Positions 6,640 through 14,828 are shown, numbered from the stretch's first letter. The stretch is 26,108 nt of DNA from Bacillota bacterium (GCA_023451395.1 JAEXZL010000035.1:1-26108); one strand, 5' to 3'. A program made the numbers and translations. Notes: a model not told the origin generated them from the letters alone.

Positions 6640-8100
6640 TTGAATATAGGAAATCTTGATGCAATGACGCTTATTGAATTAAGAGAAGTTGCTAAAGCTT
6701 TAGGGTTAAAAAACATAACAAGATTAAAGAAAAATGAGCTTAAGGAAGAGCTTCAAAAAAAATCACCTAAATCTATTGAGGTAGATGGAGTAAAGCTTAC
6801 AGAAAAAATTACGCCTAAGACCCAAGAAAAGAATGAGGAGAAAATCATAGAGACGAAAAGGGAAGAGACTCTAAATTCAGGTTACATAAGTGAACCCAGG
6901 GCAAACCCAAGTGTGTCTAGGGCAAACTCCGTAGAGACAGAAAAGAGAGAAAAACTCAAGGAAATTATCAATGATTCTGAGAAAGCTAAGGGTGTTTTAG
7001 AAATACAGGAGAATAACAACTTTGGTTTTTTAAGATGTCAGAATTACCTTAGTGGAGAAGGGGATGTTTATGTATCGCCCTCTCAAATCAGAAGATTTAA
7101 CCTTCATACCGGTGATGAGGTAGAGGGAAAGGTAAGGCTTCCTAAGGAGGGAGAAAAGTTTAAGGCTCTTTTGTATGTGGATACCGTAAATGGTGAGAGA
7201 CCGGAAAAGGCAATTGGAAGAAAAGCTTTTGAGTATCTAACCCCAATATTCCCAAAGGAAAGATTAAGATTGGAAACGGATAATGAAAGAGACTTGTCCT
7301 CTAGACTTATGGACATCATCTGCCCTATTGGAAAAGGTCAGAGAGGTATAATTGTAGCACCTCCTAAAGCTGGTAAAACCACTCTTCTTAAGAAGGTTGC
7401 TCAAAATATATCCAATAACTATCCGGATATTAAGCTAATAGTGCTGCTCATAGATGAAAGGCCTGAGGAAGTTACAGATATGCAAAGATCCATTAATGGG
7501 GAGGTAATTTACTCTACTTTTGATGAGGAGCCTCAGAATCATATTAAGGTGGCTCAGATGGTCCTTGAAAGAGCTAAAAGAATTGTGGAAATGGGTAAGG
7601 ATGTGGTTATCCTTTTAGATAGTATTACAAGGCTTTCCAGAGCTTATAACCTAACTATAACCCCTACAGGAAGAACTCTATCTGGGGGATTAGATCCCGG
7701 TGCTCTCATAATGCCTAAAAAATTCTTTGGTGCTGCAAGAAATATTGAAGAGGGCGGAAGTCTTACAATTCTAGCTACTGCCTTAGTGGAAACTGGAAGC
7801 AGAATGGATGATATGATTTTTGAAGAATTTAAGGGTACTGGTAATATGGAGGTTCACTTAGATAGAAAACTTCAGGAAAGAAGAATCTTTCCAGCTGTTG
7901 ATATTTATAAATCCGGTACTAGAAGAGAGGATCTTCTTTTAAATGAAGAAGAAAAGGAAGTTGCTTTTTCCTTAAGAAAAATGATGTATAAAGAGGGCAA
8001 TGTAGAGAATGTTACTGAAAATTTAATAAGCATGCTTTCTAAAACAAAGAATAATAAAGAATTTATTGGTGTATTTCAAAAGAATAACGGAGAAAAATAA
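6640..8100 (+). CDS. rho: Transcription termination factor Rho
   Basis: Rho is a hexameric RNA helicase that terminates untranslated transcripts. The start chosen is TTG 6640, 9 nt inside the longest frame: a GTG at 6631 overlaps the ribosome binding site CGGAGG (6626-6631), whereas TTG 6640 is spaced 8 nt from it. The product has 486 residues. The Rho_N domain is at about 1-45 (MTLIELREVAKALGL), the RNA-binding cold-shock-like domain at about 115-190 (GVLEIQENNNFGFLR), Walker A PPKAGKT at 241-247, and the Walker B region ILLDSITRLSRAYN near 325. The protein is about 60 residues longer than B. subtilis Rho because of a Lys/Glu-rich insertion between Rho_N and the RNA-binding domain (about 45-112) that contains two RANxSV repeats. 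A bidirectional terminator follows. Confidence 0.97.
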   Translation: MNIGNLDAMTLIELREVAKALGLKNITRLKKNELKEELQKKSPKSIEVDGVKLTEKITPKTQEKNEEKIIETKREETLNSGYISEPRANPSVSRANSVETEKREKLKEIINDSEKAKGVLEIQENNNFGFLRCQNYLSGEGDVYVSPSQIRRFNLHTGDEVEGKVRLPKEGEKFKALLYVDTVNGERPEKAIGRKAFEYLTPIFPKERLRLETDNERDLSSRLMDIICPIGKGQRGIIVAPPKAGKTTLLKKVAQNISNNYPDIKLIVLLIDERPEEVTDMQRSINGEVIYSTFDEEPQNHIKVAQMVLERAKRIVEMGKDVVILLDSITRLSRAYNLTITPTGRTLSGGLDPGALIMPKKFFGAARNIEEGGSLTILATALVETGSRMDDMIFEEFKGTGNMEVHLDRKLQERRIFPAVDIYKSGTRREDLLLNEEEKEVAFSLRKMMYKEGNVENVTENLISMLSKTKNNKEFIGVFQKNNGEK

Positions 8101-8130
8101 AACAAGCTTTTAGCTTGTTTTATTTTTATA
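8089..8130. terminator. Bidirectional terminator between rho and the minus-strand glycosyltransferase
   Basis: AAAACAAGCT (8099-8108) pairs with AGCTTGTTTT (8112-8121) over a three-base loop. The plus-strand tail is ATTTTTAT and the minus-strand tail is ATTTTTCTCC. The hairpin overlaps the rho stop (8098-8100) and contains the stop of the convergent gene (8110-8112). Confidence 0.88.
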
Positions 8131-9252
8131 AGTTTTTATAAGCTCCTCTGACAAGGAAACTATTTCTTCAATAGAATAATACTTTGATAATCTTTCAATA
8201 TTTGATTTCATATCCTCTAATTTTTTAGGGTTAAGTATAATATCATCAATAATTCCGTTTAATTTATTAAGGTTGGGCTCATAAATAGCACAGCCCATAG
8301 AGGATAAAAATTCAGCATTTTCAGTTTCCTGGCCTGGAATTGCAAAGGGAAATATCATGGGAAGTCTTTTAACTAAGGCTTCTGAGGTGGTAAGGCCACC
8401 AGGCTTTGATATTACTATGTCTGATAATTCCATTAATGAAGCAATAGCCTTTGTGAAACCAAAAACGTGAACCTTTTTATTAGAATCACCTGACACCTTC
8501 TTACTAGAATAGGAATCATAATCTTTCTCAAGGGCTTCTTTAAGCTCACGATTATTTCCGCAAATCACTGTTATTCTTAGCTTATTGGTATTATGCATAA
8601 GCTCTTTTAGAACATCATTAATACCACTTACCCCCATACTTCCGCCCATAAGAAGTATATTAAAATAATCATCACGATTGTTTTTTAAAAATTCGTCATC
8701 CTTTAAGAAGAATTCCTCTTTTATAGGGATACCATAGGGAAAAATTTTGCTTTGAGAAACAATATGCTGATCCATATTCTCTTTGGTATACTCACTGGCG
8801 GTAATATAAGCATCTACATAAGAGCTCATATAAGCATAGTGTGCTTTAAAGTCCGTAATGATTGAGATAAATGGAATGTCTATAAACTTATGCTTCTTTA
8901 ACGAAGAAATCATATTTACACAAAAAGGATGAGTACCGATAATAATATCTGGTTTGCATTTTGTGATAAAATGATACATCTTACTTTGTGTATGAAGAAA
9001 GGCTGGTTTTAAGCTTGAATTAATCTTTGAAAAATTGGTTATCTTATATATTCCTCCATAAACCTTGGGAGATTTTGCAACTAAAAGCTCGTAACCGCCT
9101 ACTATAAACTTATTTAAAAGCTTGCTGTTATTTTTTAGAAAGTCATATTTAATAACTTCAAAACCACGTTGTACAAAGGTATGCATCAAAGAATCCGCTG
9201 CCTGATTATGCCCTTGACCTGTGGACGCCGTCAAAATTAATACCCTTTTCAT
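8110..9252 (-). CDS. MGDG-synthase/UgtP-like glycosyltransferase (family GT28)
   Basis: The 380-residue protein starts VLILTASTGQGHNQAA, the MGDG-synthase N-terminal signature, followed by PDIIIGTHPF and IPFISIITDF. The C-terminal GT28 nucleotide-sugar domain has LLMGGSMGVSGI and SKPGGLTTSEAL followed by PGQETENAEF. Family members transfer glucose or galactose from UDP-sugars to diacylglycerol at the inner face of the cytoplasmic membrane; glucolipids of this kind anchor lipoteichoic acid in Bacillus. The acceptor here is inferred, so I give no gene symbol. ATG 9252 is preceded on the minus strand by GGAGAG with 9-nt spacing. It is downstream of rpmE but separated from it by a terminator. Confidence 0.88.
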   Translation of the reverse strand: MKRVLILTASTGQGHNQAADSLMHTFVQRGFEVIKYDFLKNNSKLLNKFIVGGYELLVAKSPKVYGGIYKITNFSKINSSLKPAFLHTQSKMYHFITKCKPDIIIGTHPFCVNMISSLKKHKFIDIPFISIITDFKAHYAYMSSYVDAYITASEYTKENMDQHIVSQSKIFPYGIPIKEEFFLKDDEFLKNNRDDYFNILLMGGSMGVSGINDVLKELMHNTNKLRITVICGNNRELKEALEKDYDSYSSKKVSGDSNKKVHVFGFTKAIASLMELSDIVISKPGGLTTSEALVKRLPMIFPFAIPGQETENAEFLSSMGCAIYEPNLNKLNGIIDDIILNPKKLEDMKSNIERLSKYYSIEEIVSLSEELIKTYKNKTS

Positions 9253-9354
9253 CTTCTCATACTCTCCATATAGTTAATCTAATATATATTTAGTTTAGCA
9301 TTAATAAATTATAAGTAAAGTATTTGCCAAAATATTAATAAATGATTAAGAATC

Positions 9355-9396
9355 CTAAGAAAAATTTAATGGGAAAGACCTAAGCCTTTCCCATTA
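9355..9396 (-). terminator. Intrinsic terminator after rpmE
   Basis: TAATGGGAAAG (9367-9377) and CTTTCCCATTA (9386-9396) form a perfect 11-bp stem. Read on the minus strand it is followed by AATTTTTCTT. It sits 8 nt past the rpmE stop. Confidence 0.82.
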
Positions 9397-9403
9397 GTGG
9401 TGA

Positions 9404-9616
9404 TTATTTTTCACTATTAAGATTAAATTTCTTGTTGAATCTTTCAACTCTACCACCAACGTCAACTATCTTTTGCTTTCCAGTGAAGAAAGGATGGCAT
9501 TTGGAGCATATTTCAACCTTTAACTCATTTTTAATAGAACCAGTTGTAAAAGAATTACCACAAGCACACTTTACCACTGCGTCGTGATTGTAGTTTGGAT
9601 GTATGCCTTCTCTCAT
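9404..9616 (-). CDS. rpmE: 50S ribosomal protein L31 (zinc-binding, C+ form)
   Basis: L31 bridges the two ribosomal subunits. The 70-residue product begins MREGIHPNYN and has the two Cys pairs of the zinc-binding form: CAC in VKCACGNSF and CxxC in EICSKCHPFFTG, with the conserved HPFFTGKQK. Because the zinc ligands are present, a zinc-independent paralogue under Zur control could exist elsewhere. The ribosome binding site AAAGAGGTG precedes the ATG on the minus strand. It is transcribed divergently from tdk from a strong promoter at 9663-9692 and ends at its own terminator. Confidence 0.97.
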   Translation of the reverse strand: MREGIHPNYNHDAVVKCACGNSFTTGSIKNELKVEICSKCHPFFTGKQKIVDVGGRVERFNKKFNLNSEK

Positions 9617-9662
9617 TTATTTCACCTCTTTCAAGATAAAAATGCTTCTTTATAACTTCATT

Positions 9663-9692
9663 AGTATATCATGACTTAGCAAATACAGTCAA
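9663..9692 (-). promoter_or_regulatory. Promoter of rpmE
   Basis: On the minus strand TTGACT (9692-9687) and TATACT (9668-9663) are separated by 18 nt, with TGA directly before the -10 (extended -10). The predicted start is about 40 nt upstream of the rpmE ATG. Confidence 0.7.
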
Positions 9693-9745
9693 TACATTGG
9701 GCGTTGGTTATACAATATTTTATACTTTTTATAAGGAAATATAAA

Positions 9746-9754
9746 TGCTATAAT
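9746..9754 (+). promoter_or_regulatory. Extended -10 promoter of tdk
   Basis: TGCTATAAT (9746-9754) is an extended -10 element about 40 nt before the tdk ATG. A second TATAAT lies at 9763-9768. No good -35 is visible. Confidence 0.5.
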
Positions 9755-9794
9755 CATAATAGTATAATTATAGCACTGAAAGGATGTATTATAT

Positions 9795-10406
9795 ATGGGC
9801 AAACTATATTTTAGGTATGGCGCAATGAATTCAGGAAAATCAACAAGCTTAATGCAGGTAGCTCATAATTATGAGGAAAGAGGCATGAAGGTTATTATTA
9901 TAAAGCCCGGAAATGACAAAAAGGGAGGAGATACCCTTGTTTCAAGATTAGGTGTTGTTAGACAAGTAGATTTTATGATAAATCCTTCTGATAATATATA
10001 TGATTGCGTAAATAAATGTTTAAAGGGTGGAAGAAAAATAGATTGTATTTTAGCTGATGAGGCTCAGTTTCTTAAAAAACACCATATCGATGAGCTTTTT
10101 AAGATAGCAGTACTTTTAGATATACCGGTAATATGCTATGGGTTAAGAACAGACTTTATGATGAATGGCTTCGAAGGAAGTGAAAGACTTCTTCTACTAG
10201 CTCATAGTTTAGAGGAAATGAAAACTATTTGTACCTGTGGAAGAAAGGCTATTTTAAATGGGAGAAAGATTAATGGCAAGTATGTATTTCATGGTGAGCA
10301 GGTAGCTATTGATCAGGTGGATAATGTAGATTATCAGTCTCTTTGCGGACAGTGCTATTATAGGCTGAAGTCTCAGTATGATGAGGAAGAGAGTCTTAAA
10401 AAATAA
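9795..10406 (+). CDS. tdk: Thymidine kinase (type II)
   Basis: This enzyme salvages thymidine to dTMP using ATP. The 203 residues have P-loop GAMNSGKST at 9-17, the catalytic Glu89 in ADEAQF, the lasso GYRTDF-type segment CYGLRTDF at 114-121, and four zinc-binding Cys (146, 148, 184, 187), all typical of the type II family. ATG 9795 is preceded by AAAGGATG with 8-nt spacing. It is the first gene of a likely tdk-(DUF1385-prmC) unit: the next start is 21 nt past its stop. Confidence 0.97.
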   Translation: MGKLYFRYGAMNSGKSTSLMQVAHNYEERGMKVIIIKPGNDKKGGDTLVSRLGVVRQVDFMINPSDNIYDCVNKCLKGGRKIDCILADEAQFLKKHHIDELFKIAVLLDIPVICYGLRTDFMMNGFEGSERLLLLAHSLEEMKTICTCGRKAILNGRKINGKYVFHGEQVAIDQVDNVDYQSLCGQCYYRLKSQYDEEESLKK

Positions 10407-10427
10407 TATTTTAAAGGATGGGAAGCA

Positions 10428-12173
10428 ATGAGAAAGACACAAGTAGGAGGCCAGGCGGTAATGGAAGGAGTTATGATGCGGGGAATGAGCGGTACCGCCA
10501 CAGCAGTTAGAGCTCCTAAAGGTAATATTGAAGTTAAGTTCGAAAAGAAAACACCGGCTAATAAAAGAAATAAAATATTATCTCTTCCGATAATAAGAGG
10601 TTTTGTTTCCTTAATAGATAGCTTGCTGCTGGGTATTAAATCTATAAACTACTCTGCATCATTTTTTGAAGAGGAGGAGGAACCTTCAAGAATTGAAAAA
10701 TGGTTTCAAAGTAAGTTTGGGGATAAGTGGGACAATATTCTATTGGGAATAACCTTAGTTATATCCTTAAGTATATCTGTAGGCTTATTTTTTCTCATTC
10801 CAACGGCTATTACAACTTTATTCAAAGGCCTTGGTCTTGGTGTTATTTGGTTAAATATCATTGAGGCTGTAATTAGAATAGGAATGTTTTTAGGCTATAT
10901 ATATATAATAGGAAAGCTTGAAGATATAAAAAGACTTTTTCAATACCATGGGGCTGAACATAAAACAATTTTTTGTTATGAATTTGAAGAAGAGCTAACA
11001 GTAGATAATGTAAAGAAATTTTCTAGGTTACATCCTCGCTGCGGAACAAATTTTATTTTCCTGGTGATGGTAATTAGTATTATTGTTTTTTCTTTTACTG
11101 GATGGGAATCTGTAGGACAGAGATTTTTGTGGAGAATACTTCTATTACCCTTAGTCTCAGGAATAACCTTTGAGATAATAAAATGGATGGGGAAAAGTGA
11201 AAATATCTTTGCAAAGATTTTTGCAGCGCCTGGACTTAGGCTACAGCTACTAACCACAAGAGAACCAGATGATGAACAAATTAAGGTTGCCATAGCATCC
11301 TTAAGAGCTGCAGAAGGTATAAAGGAAAGTATTGGATCGCTTTTAGATAAGGGAGCTAAGATTCTAAAAGGAGTGGAGATTGAAAACAGTCTTTTAGATG
11401 CACAGCTTCTTCTTGGTAAAGTTTTGAATAAAGATAAGCTTTATCTTATGACTCATAGGGAAGAAGAGGTTTCCTTTCGCCAGGAGGAAAGATATTTTGA
11501 CCTTATAAAGCTTAGAGAAGATAAGATGCCTGTTAAATATATCCTTGAAAACTGTGAGTTTATGGGACTAGACTTTTATATAAAGCCAGGGGTTCTAATT
11601 CCAAGACCGGATACTGAAATTCTAGTAGAGAAAGTCTTAGAATATATAGGTGAAGAGGATGAGATTAATATAGCTGATGTATGTACTGGCAGCGGTGCTA
11701 TTGGTCTTTCAATTGCTTCCTTCAGAAAAAGAGTAAAGGTAGATTGTTTAGATATTTCTCCTGTATCTAAAGAGGTAACAGAAAGAAATATAAGAGGACT
11801 TTCATTAATGAATAGAGCAGTCTTTATAAAGAGTGATTTACTAAAGGAGGCTGCACAGGAAGAAAAACTTTATAATATTATAGTAAGCAACCCTCCCTAT
11901 ATAAAGTCAGGAGAGATTGAGAAGCTTATGGATGATGTGAAAAAATATGAGCCGAAGCTGGCCCTGGATGGTGGAGTAGATGGCTTGGATTTTTACAGGA
12001 GGCTTTCTGAGGAGGCTAAGCTTCTTTTAAAGGAGGGCGGTCTTTTAGCTTTAGAAATTGGCTATGACCAAGGTTCAGAGGTTGTGGCTCTACTAGAGGA
12101 TAAGGGGTATAATAATGTACAATCCTTTAAGGATTTGGCAGGGAAGGACAGGGTGGTCCTTGGCTTCATGTAG
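10428..12173 (+). CDS. prmC: DUF1385 membrane domain fused to PrmC release-factor glutamine methyltransferase
   Basis: One 581-codon frame contains two domains. Residues 1-295 are a DUF1385/YqhQ-type domain: GGQAVMEGVMMRG at the start, four predicted membrane helices (about 102-130, 135-163, 207-225, 232-254), and conserved HGAEHK and HPRCGTNF. Residues about 296-581 are a complete PrmC/HemK: the N-terminal helical domain (LLDAQLLLGKVL), GVLIPRPDTEILVE, the SAM loop DVCTGSGAIGLSIA, and catalytic NPPY at 488-491. PrmC methylates the GGQ glutamine of release factors; prfA is the next gene. No in-frame start with a usable ribosome binding site occurs near the junction (GTG 11373 overlaps AAAAGGAG), so the fusion appears obligatory. 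The role of DUF1385 is unknown; membrane tethering of PrmC is inferred. Confidence 0.93.
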   Translation: MRKTQVGGQAVMEGVMMRGMSGTATAVRAPKGNIEVKFEKKTPANKRNKILSLPIIRGFVSLIDSLLLGIKSINYSASFFEEEEEPSRIEKWFQSKFGDKWDNILLGITLVISLSISVGLFFLIPTAITTLFKGLGLGVIWLNIIEAVIRIGMFLGYIYIIGKLEDIKRLFQYHGAEHKTIFCYEFEEELTVDNVKKFSRLHPRCGTNFIFLVMVISIIVFSFTGWESVGQRFLWRILLLPLVSGITFEIIKWMGKSENIFAKIFAAPGLRLQLLTTREPDDEQIKVAIASLRAAEGIKESIGSLLDKGAKILKGVEIENSLLDAQLLLGKVLNKDKLYLMTHREEEVSFRQEERYFDLIKLREDKMPVKYILENCEFMGLDFYIKPGVLIPRPDTEILVEKVLEYIGEEDEINIADVCTGSGAIGLSIASFRKRVKVDCLDISPVSKEVTERNIRGLSLMNRAVFIKSDLLKEAAQEEKLYNIIVSNPPYIKSGEIEKLMDDVKKYEPKLALDGGVDGLDFYRRLSEEAKLLLKEGGLLALEIGYDQGSEVVALLEDKGYNNVQSFKDLAGKDRVVLGFM

Positions 12174-12176
12174 TTA

Positions 12177-12205
12177 TTGCCTAGTATCAAAATAAATGAT
12201 ATAAT
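12177..12205 (+). promoter_or_regulatory. Promoter of prfA
   Basis: TTGCCT (12177-12182) and TATAAT (12200-12205) are 17 nt apart, with TGA before the -10 (extended -10). It begins 4 nt after the prmC stop, so prfA can be expressed apart from the upstream operon. Confidence 0.65.
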
Positions 12206-12240
12206 AATAAACTATGAGAAAAAAATAACGGAGTGATAAA

Positions 12241-13326
12241 ATGATACTTGATAGACTTACCTTTATAGAAAATAAGTATGAAGAGTTATCAGTTAAAATC
12301 AGTGATCCTTCCATAATGGCCAATCAGAAAGAATGGCAAAAGTTATGTAAGGAGCATGCTGAGCTTGAGCCTATAGTTAATGAATACAAGAATTATAAGA
12401 GTATATTAGAGGAGCTTGAAGGAAGTAAAGAGCTTTTTAATGAGGAAACTGATAAGGATATGAAGGATATGATACAGGAGGAGATAAAATCTCTTGTAAA
12501 GCAGCAGGAAGAGTTAGAAGGAAAACTTCAGATACTTCTTCTTCCTAAGGATCCTAACGATGATAAAAATGTATTTATTGAAATAAGAGGCGGTGCAGGC
12601 GGAGAAGAGGCGGCTTTATTTGCTTCTAATCTTTTTAGAATGTACACTAGATATGCTGAGAACCATAGATGGAAGGTTGAGCTTATGAGCTCAAATGAAA
12701 CAGATATTGGAGGGCTTAAGGAAGTAGTCTTCATGGTAAGAGGGTCCGGAGCTTATAGTAAGCTAAAATATGAAAGCGGCGTTCATAGAGTTCAGAGGGT
12801 TCCAGATACTGAATCCAGTGGCAGAATACATACTTCTACTGCAACAGTGGCAGTACTACCAGAGGTAGAGGATGTTGATGTGGAAATTAATGAAAAGGAC
12901 TTAAGAATAGATGTTTTCAGATCCTCAGGTCATGGTGGACAGAGCGTAAATACAACAGATTCCGCTGTTAGAATTACTCATCTTCCTACTGGAATGGTTG
13001 TATCCTGTCAGGATGAAAAATCTCAGCTTAAAAACAAAGAAAAAGCTATGAAAATTCTTATGGCTAGGCTATATGAAAAGGCAGAGGCTGAAAGAAGCGC
13101 TGGCATAGCAGAAGATAGAAAGAGCCAGGTAGGAACTGGTGATAGAAGTGAAAGAATCAGAACCTATAACTATCCCCAAGGGAGAGTTTCAGACCATAGA
13201 ATTGGGCTAACCCTATATAAGCTTGAATCCTTCTTAGAAGGTGATCTAGATGAGATGATTAACGCTCTTATCACCTATGATCAAGCTGAAAAGCTTAAGC
13301 TTATGGGAAACAATGATGCGATATAA
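12241..13326 (+). CDS. prfA: Peptide chain release factor 1 (RF1)
   Basis: RF1 reads UAA and UAG stop codons and triggers peptide release. The 361 residues carry the catalytic GGQ at 232-234 in SGHGGQSVNTTDSAVR, whose Gln is the substrate of the PrmC encoded just upstream. The codon-recognition tripeptide is Pro188-Asp189-Thr190 (PxT class, therefore RF1 and not RF2), followed by the family signature GRIHTSTATVAVLPE. ATG 12241 is behind CGGAG (12229-12233). A strong terminator closes the unit. Confidence 0.98.
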   Translation: MILDRLTFIENKYEELSVKISDPSIMANQKEWQKLCKEHAELEPIVNEYKNYKSILEELEGSKELFNEETDKDMKDMIQEEIKSLVKQQEELEGKLQILLLPKDPNDDKNVFIEIRGGAGGEEAALFASNLFRMYTRYAENHRWKVELMSSNETDIGGLKEVVFMVRGSGAYSKLKYESGVHRVQRVPDTESSGRIHTSTATVAVLPEVEDVDVEINEKDLRIDVFRSSGHGGQSVNTTDSAVRITHLPTGMVVSCQDEKSQLKNKEKAMKILMARLYEKAEAERSAGIAEDRKSQVGTGDRSERIRTYNYPQGRVSDHRIGLTLYKLESFLEGDLDEMINALITYDQAEKLKLMGNNDAI

Positions 13327-13331
13327 TTTTT

Positions 13332-13364
13332 AAGCCCTACATTTTTGTAGGGCTTTGTTTTTTA
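13332..13364 (+). terminator. Intrinsic terminator after prfA
   Basis: AAGCCCTACA (13332-13341) pairs perfectly with TGTAGGGCTT (13346-13355) over a TTTT loop and is followed by TGTTTTTT. Confidence 0.92.
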
Positions 13365-13418
13365 GGTATATTGGGTGATATAAAATATTAAGTGCCAGCT
13401 GAATTTTGAGGTGAGGTT

Positions 13419-13997
13419 ATGGATATATTTAAAGCATATGAAAAACAGAGAAGATACCTTAGAAGATTTAATATAGTTATGGTTTTTTTAGCACTATTTC
13501 TCCCTGGGGTGGTATATTATACTGGTAAAACCAGTGGATTTTTTCTATACTATTTAATTTTTTTAGAGATTTTAATTTTTACTGCAGTATTCATAACAAA
13601 GGATAATGAATCTTTGGAGTTTGACATTGTTCAAAATAAAATCATTTTAAAGATGGGGATTTTTAAAAAGAAATATCCTATTTTCTGCGAAAAAATTGCC
13701 ATTGTCCATACGGAGGATGAAAATTATGATTTGAAGCTTTTGGTGATTACCACTCAAAGGCTAAGAAATAAATTTTTTAAACCTGTGACAAAGGGAACAT
13801 TGAAAAGGTATCCTATACTTCTCAATGAATTTGTTAGGATAAAAAGGCTTAATCCTGAATTTACATATTATTTTTTTATGGTGAAAAAGGGCGGCTTTTA
13901 TAAGTACGAGCTTCTTCAAAGCCTTTATAAAAACTGTGCTAATACAATCTTTACTGACAGCAGCATTGTCAATATTAAAAAGATACAATATAGATAA
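13419..13997 (+). CDS. Two-TM protein with a possible bacterial PH-like domain, function unknown
   Basis: I do not recognise a named family. The 192-residue product has a basic N-terminus (YEKQRRYLRRF), two membrane helices at about 19-36 and 41-60 joined by a short turn, and then about 130 residues predicted to be cytosolic and beta-rich (LEFDIVQNKIILKMGIFKKK, LKLLVITTQRL, YYFFMVKKGG), ending in a helix. Two TM helices followed by a basic beta-domain resemble bPH-type membrane proteins. ATG 13419 has GAGGTGAGG just upstream. It stands between the prfA terminator and the ZIP gene, on the same strand. Confidence 0.75.
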   Translation: MDIFKAYEKQRRYLRRFNIVMVFLALFLPGVVYYTGKTSGFFLYYLIFLEILIFTAVFITKDNESLEFDIVQNKIILKMGIFKKKYPIFCEKIAIVHTEDENYDLKLLVITTQRLRNKFFKPVTKGTLKRYPILLNEFVRIKRLNPEFTYYFFMVKKGGFYKYELLQSLYKNCANTIFTDSSIVNIKKIQYR

Positions 13998-14017
13998 AAC
14001 TACATATTTGGTAATAT

Positions 14018-14061
14018 TCCTCCTTATATAAAAATAGAAATAAACTATGGAATAAGGAGGA
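14018..14061 (+). promoter_or_regulatory. Ribosome-binding-site-sequestering hairpin before the ZIP transporter gene
   Basis: TCCTCCTTAT (14018-14027) is a perfect complement of ATAAGGAGGA (14052-14061), which contains the ribosome binding site of the following gene (ATG at 14068). The 10-bp stem has an AT-rich 24-nt loop. If both arms are transcribed the ribosome binding site would be buried. No U-run follows, so it is not a terminator. Confidence 0.5.
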
Positions 14062-14067
14062 TTTACT

Positions 14068-14790
14068 ATGTTTAGATATATTTATATAGTGCTGCTATCC
14101 ATGGGGATTTCCCTATTTGGAACCATGGTAGGAGCTTCTATTGGAGTTATAATTAAAAAACCAAGCAAAAGTATTCTGAGCTATATTATGGGACTAGCTG
14201 GAGGCCTTATGCTGGCAGTGGTAGTGTTTGAGCTCATACCTGAGGCAGTAGATAAGATAAATATACCAAGGACTATTGCTTTTTATAGCTTAGGTATAGC
14301 TATAATAATGTTAATTGAGTTCATCTTTTCAAAAAAACAAGGAGAGAAAAGCTATAAACAAATAGCATTTATTACTGCATTAGGTCTTATGCTTCACAAT
14401 CTCCCAGAAGGAATAATTATGGGTTTCGGATTTTTAGTAGAAGAAAGCTTAGGAATTGAAATGAGTATTATAATTGCCATTCATGATATTCCTGAGGGAA
14501 TTGCTGTTACAGCTCCTTTAATGGCAAGCAAGGTAAAGCCATCAAAGATTATGCTCTATGCTTTTTTAACGGCTCTTCCTACAGCTTTAGGAGCAGCAAT
14601 TGGGATATCATTAGGAGGCGTGTCCGAGTCTACTCTTGGTGCATACCTTGCCCTTGCTTCAGGTATAATGATGTATGTGATTTTTGGAGAGCTTATACCT
14701 GAATCCAATAAACTTTCCTCTGGAATAATGACTACACTAAGTGTTATAACTGGATTGACATTGGGATATATAATGCTAAACTTAATTTAG
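14068..14790 (+). CDS. ZIP-family divalent metal transporter
   Basis: This 240-residue integral membrane protein of the ZIP (ZupT/GufA-like) family moves zinc or related divalent cations into the cytoplasm. The metal-binding helices carry LHNLPEGIIMGFG (about 110-122) and HDIPEGIAVTAP (about 146-157), the paired HNxPEG/HDxPEG motifs that define the family. Seven or eight hydrophobic segments are visible, including LAGGLMLAVVVFELIPEAV early on and SGIMMYVIFGELIPES near the end. ATG 14068 has an ideal ribosome binding site (AAGGAGG 14054-14060), which lies in a potential hairpin. The metal preference cannot be read from sequence. Confidence 0.92.
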   Translation: MFRYIYIVLLSMGISLFGTMVGASIGVIIKKPSKSILSYIMGLAGGLMLAVVVFELIPEAVDKINIPRTIAFYSLGIAIIMLIEFIFSKKQGEKSYKQIAFITALGLMLHNLPEGIIMGFGFLVEESLGIEMSIIIAIHDIPEGIAVTAPLMASKVKPSKIMLYAFLTALPTALGAAIGISLGGVSESTLGAYLALASGIMMYVIFGELIPESNKLSSGIMTTLSVITGLTLGYIMLNLI

Positions 14791-14828
14791 ATATTTTTTA
14801 CTTTCACAGTAAGGAAGAAGGGAACATT

